From: Dromaius novaehollandiae
Taxonomy: Eukaryota > Chordata > Aves > Casuariiformes > Dromaiidae
DNA length: 64,000 nucleotides
Assembly (NCBI RefSeq): GCF_036370855.1
Contig: NW_026991408.1
Coordinates: forward strand, 1 to 64,000
Direction: 5' to 3'
The position numbers and the translations under genes are program-made. Below the pieces are notes generated by a model. That model searched no databases, was not told where the DNA came from, and worked only from the letters and a program-made list of their open reading frames with translations. Each line of letters begins with the position of its first letter. The stretch's first letter is position 1. Below, piece after piece: positions 10,601-23,009 of the stretch.

Positions 10601-13600
10601 TGAAAGGCTTGTGCTTCACATGAGGCACAAATGGAATTGTGTTTAAATACTTATTAGTCTTATTATGCAGGAGCCTAACCAAGTAGAACTAGGTGTTAAT
10701 GAACACTAACAGTGAGGAAGGTATGGCCATTGCCAGTCCAGTAACTGTTGCTCACTGATCTGCTTTGCAATTCCCTACATAAAGAAGCTGCCATGCATCT
10801 CTAAATGTTGTCTAGAAAGTTTAACACATCTTTTCTTGAGGAAGTTGCTGCTATGTTTTAGAGTTACCTTGGCAGTTTCCTCTCTCAAGAGTGCATGTGT
10901 CTGATGGCTGCAGGAGGAAGTAGGAGTATGCATCAGATTGAAATCTGTATCTAAGGTGTACATGAAAATGTTTTTGTTCTGCTACTTACCATGGTGCTTT
11001 ATGAAAGGAAACAAACAAGTATTGTGTAGAATGGATGCTTTTTTTCATACTGCTTGTGATCATTTGGCTGTGGATTAGGAATTATACTTACAAAAAACAG
11101 AGTTTGGAAGGATTTGCCATCCTTTAGTAATTCATGAATACTCTTGCTTGTAACGGTCAGTCTGAAAAAGTTTAAGAAACAGTTTTGTTTTCCAAGAAGG
11201 AAATAATATTGTCCCTTAGCTGTAAGCGAGGACAACTAAAGCACTCCTGCTAGGGCTGTGAGAAACAGCTTCCTTTTTCTAAGAAATAAGTACCTGCATT
11301 TCCAAATCAAGTCAGTGGGAGCTGTAGTTGCTCAATATGTGGAAAATAAGACATTCTTCCCAGCAGAACCTCTCAACTTTAATTTTGTGCTCCTGTCTGA
11401 TATGAGACTCCTTTGTTAGAGCTGTGTGTTTTGCTGGTAGTTAAAGGACATTGTTGTGATTGATGTGTTTTGAGTATCTCTATGAACTCCACCATGGTAA
11501 CAAAGCACTGAACAAGAATGAGTAGGGGTATTGATCTTCTTGCTAAGATGACATTGCATACGCTAAATTTCTGTTGGTCATTTGTTTATATTTGTAGGGT
11601 AAATACACTGAACTCAAAGAAGTGGTAGGAGCAGATGGAGATTTCCCTTACTGGAGAGCTATTTGCAGATATACTGTTCCCCTTATCTGGGCTGGGCCCT
11701 GGGAGATCCAAGTTCTAGTCCTTCTTGGCAGTAAGCTACAGCATGACCTTGGGTGGCTTGTTCAGCTTGTGCCCCACCTGTGCAGCACATAAAAGACTTA
11801 TGCTCTAACCTTGTTCAGTATTTTGCCATGTACTGGAAAGCGCACTCAGCAGGCAAAGGACTTGGGACTTGCAGAATAAATAGGAAACAAGTCATTGGAC
11901 AATTAAGTAAAGAGCTGGGATCACAGCTTCGGTCAGAAAAGCTACAACTGACAAGCAAGAATGCATTGCTGGTAGTATGCACTGCCAGAATGCTGTTCTG
12001 GGAGGGATGAAAGCAAAAGCTGTAAAGTTCCCATACCCTTTTGGCCTGTGTGCCTGAGATTTGACCACAGGTATTGATTGAATGCATTTTCCCTGTGGCT
12101 CTACTATTGAGAGTGAGTGGCTGAATCCCAGTGGTAGTTTTACAAATGGTGTGCAATGACTGGCCAGTCCTGTACAGATAGACGTGACTCTCGAAGTGTG
12201 TTCTGAACTAAGCGCACTTGTCCCTCCTGCCATTTTGGATCTGTTTTGTTTTTTCTCTTCCAGAATGAAAAATCCTCATCTGCGAGCCAAGCTGGCAGAA
12301 GTGCTGGAAGCTGTGATGCCCCATTTAGATCAGGCCCAGAATCCACTTGTCTCCAGTGTATTTCATCGCAAACGAGTATTCTGCTCTTACCAAAATGCAG
12401 CCCATCTTGCTGAGGCGCTTATCAAGGTCTTTGTGGATATTGAGTTTACAGGTGAGCATGAAAGGGGAGAGGTTGTCTTCCTCCTGTAGAATCTGTAGGG
12501 GGAGTATCTCCAGGTTTTGAAGTACTTCAATGAAAATGAACAAATCCATTTGTGCTCCATTAAACTGCCAGGTCATTTTAGGCAGAGAGCAGTCCAGCAA
12601 AAGCATTGGTCATTCCAAACTTCTGACCTGTGCAGAACTACAGCATAGCTATAAAATGTAACCTCCCAGAGTTTAAGCTTTTCAGCTTAGCAATGCATAT
12701 AATGGGTACTTACTCATCCTTTTCTTTTGTGGGATCTTTTGTACTGCTTTGAAATCAGTGACAAATTTCCGCTGACTTCTCCAGAAGCAGATTCTGTAAT
12801 CCCATGAGAGCAACAGGAAATACATACAGTTAAAGGGAATGCATATATGTAGCTCAGACTGTCATCCTTCTTCCCAGGGGGCTCTGCAGGACTGATTTGT
12901 TTTGCTATAGTCCTACTTTTGCAATTGGCACTTCCTTTTTTTTGGAACTAGAGCATTGCTAAAGAGCAGGGGGTGCTGCCCTTCTCATGTATCTGTTGGC
13001 AAGTGGGCGGCTGCTGTAGTACTCCAGGCCTCAGCCTCCTGGCCAGAGACGCTACCATTTGCCTGTGCCAGATACGCTAACTGTACACATTGGCACTGCC
13101 TGCTGCTATTATAAAAGTATGCAGGTAACTACTGCAATGATTTAAAAAAAGCTGTGCCCCTAGTGGCCTCCCCTGCCTTTGCGGCCTGGCACTTGTTCTG
13201 CAGGACTTGCTTGTCTTGCATTCTTGATGTTTAATGCGGGGCCTGGTTGCATCAGTGACTAGTCACATTCAGTATGAACTGATGAAGCCTTTTGTTTAGA
13301 AAAGGGGCAGCGAAACTGCACTTCTCGCTGGCTGCTTGCTGGGAGTTGATGCATTCGGTACTTGAACTGGCTGTGTTGGTAAGTCAGCTCTTTAGTTTTC
13401 TGAAGGAAGTGTGGCCTGCTCCCAGCACAGAGCTAAGCAAACTTTAAAAAGGAATTAAAAATCCCTGTCTGTGCCCACTGCTGACTTGAGATGCTCTCTT
13501 GCTTTTGCTTATGTCTAGGTGACCCACATCAGTTTGAACAGAAATTTAACTACCGCCGTCCAATGTATCCCATCCTGAGATACATGTGGGGCACAGATTC

Positions 13601-16600
13601 ATACCGGCAGAGCATAAAGGTAAAGCAAGAGGTGTATTTATAAATATGCTTATGTAGCTGCTCTTGGATTATTCAGGTTTGTCCTGCAGATTGGGCTGTG
13701 ACAGAACATTAACTGCTTTCTTTTTCTTGTTACTTGTAGGCTTTGGCTGATTATGCCTCAGAGAACCTTGAAGCAATGAATCCCCCTCTCTTCTTGCGTT
13801 TCCTTAATTTGCTCATGAACGATGCCATTTTCCTGTTGGATGAAGCAATACAGGTAGGGTTTAGTAAATACGCTGTAGACATCATGTAAGAAACGGGTCT
13901 CACTCCTGTGAAGATGGCCGGTTACAATACTGACCTTTTATCACTACAAAAATGTCAGCTCATTCTAATTCCTAATGATGTCTCTCTGCAGGAGATACTT
14001 GCTAGGAAACTCAGGTGAGCCATGTTCGTAGTCTTAAGAGATTCAAAGCTGGAGCAGCAAATGTCCTGAAAGAAGGGGTTAAGGCAGAAGTATGTTGAGG
14101 TCTGGGACTAGAGCATACAAGGCACTTTCCTTTCCCTCCGACTTGGGAGGCAGGTTAGAACAAAGGGAACAAAAGGGTGGGTTATTTTTTCAAGAAAAAA
14201 GTACGCTAGGAGAGTTGCAAGGAAATCTGCCTGTTGCTAATCCGGACACAACCAGGCTTTGAACAAGTTCTGCAGTTTGTGATTACCAAATTCTCTTGGC
14301 CCTTCCGCAAGCGTTCTGTTGTCCTAGCAAAGGTCCCTTTTGTTTCCAGACAGTATTTTCCTTTGGGTTTATGGGGCGTCAGTTCTAGCTGAACTCGTGT
14401 CCCTGGTGTGTGATGACTGTGTCACCACACCCTTCAGAGCTTCTCGTTGCTACTAGAGAGGGTTTTTGTTGGAAGCACTTCCCTGTAGCAGAATTGACTG
14501 CCTGGAGATTGGCAGAAAACACAGGGGACATGGATATGGCCCAGCTGTTTTTGAACGTTTGTAAACTTTCTAATGTTTGTCTAAGTGAATGTTCTGTGTG
14601 TGTTAAACATGTGATTGTGAGAGATCTCTTCAAAGCTTCTGCAACTTTCACTTTCTGAATTGGCCTCCCTATGGGAATGGAACAAGGCAGAACAGGTATC
14701 TGAAATCTTGCCATCAAGTCTCATGGGGTGGTGAGAATGCAAAAAAATTAACACAGAAGCAGGCCCTTATTTATAGCTTATCACAATTGTTGAATCTTAA
14801 TAAACTCAAGTCATTCCATTCTTGGCAAATATGGTTTGATTTTTCCCTCTTCTTTCACCTGAGTTTAGGCAGATCAACAGTGAGACTTTGATTTGTTACT
14901 GTTACCTTGAAATCTTAACGTGGTGTTAACAGTAGGAAGCTTGTGAGATTACACTGATTCAGCAGAGGAGACTGAGTCTGGAAAACAGTGTCTTTTTAAG
15001 CCTACCAGCCAAAGCTGCAGTGCTAGCAAAACACTGCAGACTGAAGGTACCACCAGCAGAAACCCTGCTTTCATCAATCCATACCCACTGTAGACATCCT
15101 GTTTCTTAGCCTTTCCATGCCAAAAGTTCTCAGCCGGTGTTAAGGGAGCAGTCTAGTTTAGATTTCGTTGCCTCTTTTCCTGCCTACTCTCCTGAGGCTG
15201 CTGCAGGAGGCATTTTCAGTGTTTCTTTACTGAACACATCTGCCTCTGTGTCCTAAAGTGACTGCTTGGTTCAAAGGAGAGCGTTCCACTTAGTAAAGGT
15301 GGTGATATGCTCAGACTGCCGCTCCCATGTGCTTCCCTACTGTCTTTACAGTACCTCAGTAAGATTAAAGTTCAGCAGATAGAGAAGGATCGTGGTGAAT
15401 GGGACAGCCTGTCCCAGGAGGCTCGTCGAGAGAAGGAGTCCAGCCTGCAGATGTTCGGTCAGCTGGCTCGCTTTCACAACATCATGTCCAATGAAACCAT
15501 TGGCACTCTGGCCTTCCTGACATCAGGTAGGGAGAGCAAATCTTTCTGGAAACCGGAGAGGGCCACTGCCTGGGAACGGGAGGGGGATTCGTTTGGTTTA
15601 AGGATTGTCAGAGGGCTGGATTATTGTGAAGCTCAGGGAACTATTGGTTTCTATTGCAGAAATTAAGTCCCTGTTTGTGCATCCTTTTCTTGCTGAGCGC
15701 ATCATCTCCATGCTAAACTATTTTCTGCAACACCTGGTTGGCCCTAAAATGGGAGCCTTGAAAGTCAAGGATTTCAGCGAGTTTGACTTCAAACCGCAGC
15801 AGCTAGTTTCTGACATCTGTACGATCTACCTAAACCTTGGGTATGTGACAAGCGAGAGCTGGAGTGTGGGATGTCAGGAGATGCTCATGGAGAAGAATGG
15901 CCTTTGGGTACTTTGTCTTTAGCGCTCTTACAGGTGCTGAAGAGATTTTGTAGTCTGAACATGGATGATGTTTGGAAAGAAATTGAAACCTAATTTAGCT
16001 TAAACTGTGACTTGATGTGCAAATCAATGTTTGCATTAGGATGAGAACTCCAGCTACAGTCGTGTGAAGATCCTGGTTTGCACAGCGCTGCAGTTTCCTT
16101 TGTCAGGGATGGGAGTGTCTCTTTTGGGGAATTTTTTTAACTGAACTGTGCTATGTACTTACCCCTATCCCTAAGGCAGGGGGGGCACTCAGAGGTGTGT
16201 TGTGCTCTTCTGGTTTATTATATTCATTTTATTATGTAAAACTTAAATTACCCAGGAAAGTCAGCTGCAACCCAGCTAGTAGGAATGGAATTTAAACATG
16301 ATCACAGTTAAATTTAAACCCTGTGTTGCTTTGGAGAGGATTTAAGAAAACATGCTTAATTTAAGGTCAAGCTTTTCTATGGTTTCCCTATCTCTTCAAT
16401 TCTTTGCTTTAGTAATGCAACTGTGTAGACAGTGTTTTGCAGCCTAATAAATGTGAGTTCTTAAACTCCTGCTCTCTTATAACTTGTGGTCCAGGGATGA
16501 AGAAAACTTCTGTGCCACAGTGCCCAAGGACGGCCGTTCCTATTCACCGACGCTCTTTGCCCAGACAGTTAGGGTTCTGAAGAAAATCAATAAACCTGGC

Positions 16601-18260
16601 AACATGATAGTGGCTTTCAGTAACCTGGCTGAGAGGATCAAGGTAAGAAGTGGAGCAAGTTTAACCAAAAAAAAAAAAAAAAAAAAAAAAAGGTTCTTGG
16701 CATCCTTTTCCCTTGATTTATCACTGCATCTTTGCTGTGAAGCTGGAATTCTGGGAAATGCTGCTTTGTCTTAAATGCCTGGTTGGGCAACTCAGAAGGC
16801 TCCCTCTCAACATGCATCTGTTAATGTTTTAGCGTATAGTTCTTGAATGTACCTACAGATGTTCGAGCATGTTCCATGAAAAACTAAATGCGTGACTTGA
16901 TGACAACTAGGCCTGGATTTCCTGGCTACAGAAGGCTATCAGTTATTTTCCTGTGCAAAAATAACAGGTCTTGCTTTTTATATCAGGCTCCCAGACCCGA
17001 CTCACATTTTTGCATATTTTAACAGTGACTGTGTATGTTGAGTAACCATCTACTTGACCAGCTGTGAGGTTTATAGGTTCCAGTGAGAGATTTTTCAGTG
17101 ATGGTGATACCTTGCTTCTAGTTATGAGCAAAAAGGGACTGGTAGAGCATATAGGTGTCCGCTCAGTAAGCTCTTTCACCTGTTTTTGAAAGAATTTGAA
17201 CAGCTCCAGGAAACCTGGTGTTTAAAAGTTCTGTGTCTCTATCAGTCTCTTGCAGACCGTCAGCAGCAGGAAGAAGAGACGTATGCAGACGCATGTGATG
17301 AATTTCTGGATCCTATCATGAGTACTCTGATGTCAGACCCTGTGGTATTGCCATCTTCCCGCGTCACTGTGGATAGGTCAACTATAGCCAGGCACCTGCT
17401 CAGGTACGCAAGGCGATCTAACTGTGTCCGTGCTCTAGTTAAGCTTCCTTCATTGACTGACTGTTTTTTATTTGGCAAGTACTGTTGCTTTCCTGAACTG
17501 GAAGTTTGGGAGTGGGGTGGGGAGGGTACACATATGCACGTAGTCTCCTTCATTCCAAAATTATTCAGTTAGTGTGAAGTCCAGGGCATTAATATAACTG
17601 TGCTTAGAAGTGTTCATAATCTGCTTGTCTCAAACGTGACCTGGGAGAGTAGAATTTCATCTCCTGAAATAAATTTCAGACATTAGCAAAAGTGCATAAA
17701 ACAATGCTTAATGCATTTCCATTGACTTGAGTCCAGAGATGGAAGTGCAGAAGAGATTATGCAAGCTTTCTTTAGTGAAGGATGACTTATTTGGCAAACT
17801 GCAGATATTTCTACTTCACTCTTTCTTGTCCAAAATGACTGCATGTTTTCCTCTACTAATACATCCAGAATATTTCCTCGTTCATCCTTATCTTATTGGG
17901 CCATAAGAAGGAAGTGAGTTGACAGTAGATATCTCCAATTTATACTCTTTTTGTGGTAGATTTCGTTTATCCAATGATATTAACACCTGTTGGTCTCTGT
18001 TAGCTGAGCAAGTCTACTTCACTTAATAGCAGGAAGATCATGCTGATCCTTCCAGCTTGCCTTTCCTGTTTCTTCTAGGATGGGGCTGTCAGACAACTAA
18101 TCTCCTTATTACTTTTTTCAGTGACCAGACGGATCCTTTTAATCGGAGCCCCCTCACTATGGACCAGATTAGACCAAACACAGAGCTTAAAGAAAAGATC
18201 CAGCAATGGCTTGCAGAGAGGAAAAAGCAGAAGGAGGAGCTGGAGGACACACTGAACTGA
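1603..18260 (+). CDS. UBE4A: UBE4A, U-box ubiquitin chain ligase (E3/E4), complete
   Basis: UBE4A (UFD2 family) builds or extends ubiquitin chains on substrates, in cytoplasm and nucleus. Nineteen coding exons join in frame: 1603-1723, 2080-2253, 3398-3510, 4646-4798, 4944-5103, 5580-5782, 5972-6163, 7117-7450, 7741-7867, 9081-9388, 10290-10422, 12264-12451, 13519-13619, 13740-13853, 15352-15526, 15660-15840, 16495-16642, 17246-17403 and 18122-18260. All introns are GT-AG. The total is 3222 bases including the stop, or 1073 residues; human has 1066 as I recall. The N-terminus [15 protein letters not shown] fits the family and fixes the start at 1603, which has G at -3. The long helical Ufd2 core fills the middle, and the C-terminus is the U-box. 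No frameshift or lost exon is seen. Exon limits were placed by eye from splice signals and protein similarity, so ends could be off by a few bases at weak sites. Confidence 0.96.
6221..6420 (+). mobile_element. MIR-like CORE-SINE remnant
   Basis: In the UBE4A intron after 6163. In order, it matches remembered parts of the MIR consensus: GCAAGTTAC, a CTCTGAGCTGTGGATTCTCC block, CATCTCTAAAATAAGAATAG, then GATGTTGTGAGC. The match is diverged, as expected for a very old SINE. No flanking target duplication was recognised. Confidence 0.65.
11690..11800 (+). mobile_element. MIR-like SINE fragment
   Basis: In the UBE4A intron before exon 13. GAGATCCAAGTTCTAGTCCT is followed by CAGCATGACCTTGGGTGGCTT and TGTGCCCCACCTGTGCAGC. 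This order resembles the middle of MIR (GGTTCTAGTCC, then TGTGTGACCTTGGGCAAG, then a CTCTGTGCCTCAG block). Only about 110 bases are recognisable. Confidence 0.5.
16667..16691 (+). repeat. Poly(A) run of 25 in a UBE4A intron
   Basis: An uninterrupted A run that begins 25 bases after the 5' splice site at 16643. No SINE body is recognisable before it, so it is treated as a simple repeat. Confidence 0.9.
17246..18260 (+). CDS. UBE4A: UBE4A U-box exons (last two)
   Basis: The last two coding exons carry the U-box, roughly residues 991-1065. Visible hallmarks are [20 protein letters not shown], then [10 protein letters not shown] across the junction to [12 protein letters not shown], and [13 protein letters not shown]. 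The U-box is a RING-like fold without zinc that recruits the E2 enzyme. The conserved proline (FNRSPL) and the hydrophobic DPI segment used for E2 contact are present, so the ligase should be active. A charged tail rich in K and E ends the protein. Confidence 0.93.
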
Positions 18261-19130
18261 TGAAGAAAAACCTACATCTCTAGACATACAATCATTTGCA
18301 AGATAAATGCCTTGCAGGGGTGGTGGCTGGTGCTCCAGAGCATCCATGAAACTTGCCACTTTAATCAAGAATGCATTCAGTGCATTGCCACCACATCTGA
18401 AATCTCTCCTAGAACCTTCCCTTCTACCCCTTCTTTCAACTTTCCTTTTAAGACTTACTGTTTAATATTAGAAATTTCCACTGCACTACAGCTTCCTAGC
18501 CTCTTTTGATTGTCCTGGTGCCCTGTCCCTGTAGTGTTCTTGATTGTGTTGGCTGTTTCTAATGACTGCCATGTTATATTTTCAATGATACCAAAAACCT
18601 TCCTCCCTACTCCAACCTCCATTCTCTTGCTGCTATTTGCTCCCAAGTTGTTTAAACTTGTAATCTTATGTTTAATGTGAAAACAATGCCTTTGCATCCA
18701 CAGCAGCTCTTAAGTTTAGATATTGGTGAGGACTGAAGGGGGATATGCAAGTTTGTAAATGCTGATTGTGAACCGGGGTTTGGTTTTGGTGTGGTATATG
18801 GCAGTTGAGGGGTATGAAAAATGAAGTATTTAGGACTCTTACAGCTGGCTGTGAAGGTCTAGCAACTAATGGCACTCTGTAGTTGGAGGAGGGAGGTCCT
18901 AGTTTTAGAAAAGCCTTTTTTGTTTTGGCTTCTAGGGAGAGAGAGACAGACTGCCTGTTCTGCTGAAGAACAGCCTTGCAGGAGCTTTTAATAGCAGTCC
19001 CCACTGTCCCAGCCATTGAGTTTAAGCACTGTAAGTTGGGAGCATCTGCTGCATGTGGAAGCCTGTTTCAAACTGTGCTGCCTCTGTGCATAAGCCATGT
19101 ACATACTCCTGAAGGTACACTATAAATCCT
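18261..19130 (+). other. UBE4A: UBE4A 3' untranslated region (end uncertain)
   Basis: Follows the TGA stop and carries no supported gene. I see no AATAAA up to the ATP5MG CpG island. The nearest variants are GATAAA at 18302 and TATAAA at 19121. The transcript probably ends before about 19150, but the cleavage site cannot be fixed. Confidence 0.5.
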
Positions 19131-19149
19131 GCCCTGCCTTTACGCTGTC

Positions 19150-19482
19150 CCTCTTGTGTGCGGCTCCCGGGGCCGGGTGGGCGGGGGGCAGCCGCGCCAG
19201 GCAGGGAGGGGCTGTCAGTTCTGCTTGGCCTCAGCAGAGGCACCCGCCTTCGCGGGGGGGGAGGCGGGCCTCGAACCCGCGGCCTCCGGAGCGGCGCGGC
19301 GCGGCGCGGCGCAGGGCCCCGCCCCGGCGCGGCGCACGTGGGCCGGGGTCCTCGGCGGCGGGCTGGCGGCGGCGGCGCCTGCGCGGCGGGGCGGGCGGCG
19401 GGCGGGCAGCCCGGCGGGGCGGGGCAGTGCCTGCGCGGGCGCGGAGGTGACTTTGCGCTCGCTGCTGGAGCCGGCGGTCGCC
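19150..19482 (+). promoter_or_regulatory. ATP5MG: ATP5MG CpG-island promoter with NRF1-like and E-box motifs
   Basis: A very GC-rich block directly before the ATP5MG start, without a TATA box. It has a CACGTG E-box at 19335 and two NRF1-like cores (GCGCCTGCGCGG near 19376 and GCCTGCGCGGGCGCGG near 19429). NRF1 is a known regulator of nuclear genes for mitochondrial proteins, so the motifs fit the gene. A (GCGGC) run of about four and a half units sits at 19291-19314. Binding is inferred. Confidence 0.6.
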
Positions 19483-22400
19483 ATGGCGCAGGCCGCGCAG
19501 AGGCTGCTGCAGCGCGTCGCCGTGCAGGGCCCGCAGCTGCTCTCCGGTGAGCGGGACGGGGACGGGGGCGCCCCGCGGGGAGGGCAGGCACGGCCCGGCC
19601 CGGCACGGCCCGGCCCTGGCGGGGAGGCTGGCGGTGCCCAAGGTCAGAGCGGCGGCGGCCGCGGGCGAGCAGGCCGCTTCGCCGCCCCTCCACGGCCGTT
19701 CCGGCGCACGCTTGGTTTGCGCTGCAGCCGCACGCAGCTCGCGGGTCCGTTTCTTCGGCCGCCGGCGAGTTCAGCCTCATCTTTTTCTTCTTTTTCCTCC
19801 CCCCAGCTGCTGTGGCTTACTCAAAGCCTCGCCTGGCCACGTTTTGGTACTACGCGAAGGTCGAGCTGGCTCCTCCGACTCCGGCCGAGATCCCCAAGGC
19901 CATCGACAGCATGAAGGCTCTGGTCAGAAGCTTTCAGTCCGGCCGCCTGGCGCAGCTCACAGTCCGGGTAACGGCACGCTAGCTGGGAACGCGCGCGGTT
20001 ATCCCGAGGGCCCTTCCCTCTGGCTGTCCTGGCTAACGCGTTTTACAGCTGGCCTGCGTGTAACAGCACAAACCGCAGCCTGCCTTCTGCAGTCCAGCAT
20101 GCTGCCTCTGTTTGTCACTTTAGACAGGCTACTCGCTAGATCCCTGTTTACAAAACCAGGTCACGTTTAAACTCGGAGCTTTCTCTGCTACGGGGCTTGT
20201 TCAGTCAGACATCTGCAGTTTGTGACGCTTCTTCTCCAGTGCATCCCTATACAGGTGTTAGCAAAGCTAGGGGCTGATCTTTATGCTTTGCATCTGCAGC
20301 TGTCTTTCTGTCACTGGCACTTCTGAATGCAGTCATTGTGCCTTTAATAAAAATTTCATGGGGCCTATATGGTGAACAGCAAGGTGGTACATTTGTTTTC
20401 TCTTTTCTCCTTTCCAGTATTTATTGATAGTGTTTTAACCTGTATTTAATCCCCAAGTGTTATTTTGTGGTGAGGTTTAGAATCTATTCCATAATGGTTC
20501 TGATCAGGTTGAGTTGCAGACGAAGACAGTGATTAATTTCAGACATGGCTTACAAAGATTTTTCTTTTTTTAAATGGATAAATCACTTTATGTAGAGGGG
20601 AGCTTTAACATGTGTATCTCATACTGCCCTGGAAGAGTTCCCTCTCTAGCCTGATGATCTCTGGATCTGTGCTCACCTTGTTAATCCTCGCACGCTGTAA
20701 GCCTCGAGAGTACGGATGCAATTTATGTGCTGCTCTTTGCTTGAAGTCTCTAAGCGCATTCTGATGCTCAGTCCCTGTGTCTGGATTTCTGCCTAAGAGC
20801 TGAGACTGTGGACTTCAGAGCTCTCTTAGCTTAGGCATATCCATTCCCTCAGTTTTGGCCAGGTAGGTGCTCCTATCTGTCACATGGTCCCAAAGGCTGA
20901 AACTGATTGCACAGGATTCTCAAATGCCACTAATTAGGTAGCTTGAGGGAGAGAGGGCACAAGACAGCTAGTTAAAATAAATCTGCCATCGCTCTGGAGA
21001 ATTCTTGGTGCTTTGGATGAGGTCCTTGGGAATGCTCAGAATTTTTTTTAAAATCTTTTAAATGGTTTCTGCTGTTAAATCAGACCCTCAGCTACAGATC
21101 TCTACTTATTTCTTCTCTCTTTATCATCTGCCCATGGACCTTTCCCTTTGTTTCTCCTGAGTCCTTCTGAAGAGGTGTCCCATTGCCTCTGTGCTCTGAT
21201 TTGTCTGAGGCTTTTCCGCTCCCTTTTATCTGCCCCCCTGCAGAGAACCTTGGTCAGACTAGCTTCCTTCCTCAGATAACTTCCTTAGTGTATTCAGCGC
21301 GCTAAGTAATTTTGTCTGAATAGGTAATTTTTACTGTCTTGTTTTGTCTCTGAGGGACCGCATGTGGTGGTCACGTATACCGATACTATGGTACTGTTTT
21401 TCGTAGTTTGGAATTTGCAGCTTGCACAGAGACAGTGCCTGCTGTCAGCGCAGGAATGCCCAAACAGCTTTAGATAAGCTCTGCAGTCCATCCCGTGCAC
21501 CAGCCTGTCCGTGAAGATGCAAGTACCAGATGAGTCTGAAGAAAAATGAGAAATCCACTGTCAGGCATTTGTGTAGCTTGCATATACTCCGTTTGCCCAT
21601 ATGGACTCTTTTTCCTCACCTGTGATTAGGACTTGACCTGCCCGTGACAGAAATCTTGTATTCTTTTTTAAAGCCTTGTAAATTCAAATAGGTTTAAATT
21701 ATCTTAACTTTCATATGAACATTGTTTCCTTTTCCGATTTTCCTTTTCTGTGCAATCAGCATGTGGCAATGAATCCATATTTAGCAAGTTCAGCTGTTGT
21801 GAAGTGTCTGTTGTCTTTTAGTGTCCTTTAATGCAAATTAATTGGAAAGGGGACAAGGAGTGAAGCTGTGACAGAGGAAGTAGGTAGTACAGATGAAGTC
21901 AATGTTTGTCAGGAAAGCAACACAGTGCTGTTCCTACCAAACCTTCCAAATTCTCCTGCTCTTTGTGAAACTGTTTCCCACTGGGATTGATGTGTGTTGA
22001 AGAGGGGTTTCTGAATCCAGGCACCTGGGCTGATGCTACAGCTAACGGTCTGAAGATGTGTTTTGTTTGGTGTTAGACTTCAAAAAAATTATATGTACAA
22101 AAATTTTGTAGTTCTTTCTGGATAAGCTCAGAAACAGAGCAGTTCTAGTACCTCTTCAGTTTCTGGCAATTGTAGTCTGCGAGCCACAGATATTCACTGT
22201 ACAGAATAATATTTTCCAAGACCTGATTCAACCACTGGCATGCTAGCTTGAAATGATTTGCTTGCGCCATGAAAAACAGTTGAGCTGCTGTCATTACAGC
22301 TTGAAGCTCAAGGAATTGATAGGTCAAGAGTTGAAAGCATTTTAATGCATCAGCTTTGTCTTAACCCTTCCACATCTATATTCATGATGTGTTTTTGTTC

Positions 22401-22905
22401 CTTGGGCCCCTTCCATTATTTGTTCGAGTGAACAGAATATGAGTAGGTAACAGATTTGCCCAACAGCCTGGTACAGCTACATCATAGGCCCAGTATATTG
22501 CTTGGCACTGTAATTAAATTGTTTCTCGCACCTGTGCTTTTAAAAAAGGTCTTTTTAAAGTGCTCTAAAAACATAAATAACAAATGATGGTCGTCTTAAG
22601 ATTTTAGAGCCATTTTAATAATAGGGTCTGATTGCTGAGGGGTGGATGAATGCTATAACCCCTAAATTGCACTTCCGACTTTGGCTTAAACTGTCTTGTG
22701 AACTGGATGATTGCTTTGCTAGCCATACGTGGCGTTTGATTAGAAAAGCAAGAAAGGAAGATGTTGCAGCAACAAATGCTGTAAATTGTGGCTTTTTGTC
22801 TTTCAGGAAGCTCTGAGGAACGGTTTGGTGGCCACGGAGGTGCTGATGTGGTTTTACATTGGTGAGATCATAGGCAAAGGTGGCCTGATTGGATACAATG
22901 TTTGA
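19483..22905 (+). CDS. ATP5MG: ATP5MG (ATP synthase subunit g), complete
   Basis: Subunit g is a small inner-membrane protein at the F1Fo-ATP synthase dimer interface; it supports dimer rows and crista shape. Three coding exons join in frame: 19483-19546, 19807-19967 and 22807-22905, giving 107 residues against 103 in human from memory. The start GCCATGG is a strong context. The first 21 residues ([20 protein letters not shown], then S) are diverged and basic, as is common at this end. From [17 protein letters not shown] the family match is clear. The C-terminal membrane helix contains GEIIG (about 94-98), the GxxxG motif known for dimer contact, and the protein ends in IGYNV. The first intron is short and GC-rich; the second is 2.8 kb and holds nothing I recognise. 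Confidence 0.96.
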
Positions 22906-22969
22906 AGACGGTCCTCAGTAGTCTCATGTTTGCTTCCTGGTGCCCCGAGTCTGTAACAGTATCTAAGGA

Positions 22970-22975
22970 AATAAA
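22970..22975 (+). terminator. ATP5MG: ATP5MG poly(A) signal AATAAA
   Basis: A canonical AATAAA 65 bases after the ATP5MG stop, followed by a TGTTGTGGTCTTTTTGTGG-type GU/U-rich stretch from about 22994 that fits a downstream cleavage element. It gives a very short 3' UTR, usual for this gene. Confidence 0.85.
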
Positions 22976-23009
22976 ACACGGAACTGATGCGGAATTGTTG
23001 TGGTCTTTT

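Noticed and set aside
19258-19290. tRNA T-arm-like sequence on the minus strand (GCGGGTTCGAGGCCCGC)
   Set aside because: The arm is perfect, but no matching acceptor, D or anticodon arms could be folded around it; it is probably chance in a CpG island.
19022-19780. Long antisense frame across the ATP5MG promoter and exon 1
   Set aside because: An Arg/Pro/Ala-rich frame in a CpG island, where stop codons are rare by chance; no family resemblance.
20640-20830. Possible old LINE/SINE tail (CTGTAAGCCTCGAGAGTACGG)
   Set aside because: Only one short phrase resembles known repeat ends; not enough order to call an element.
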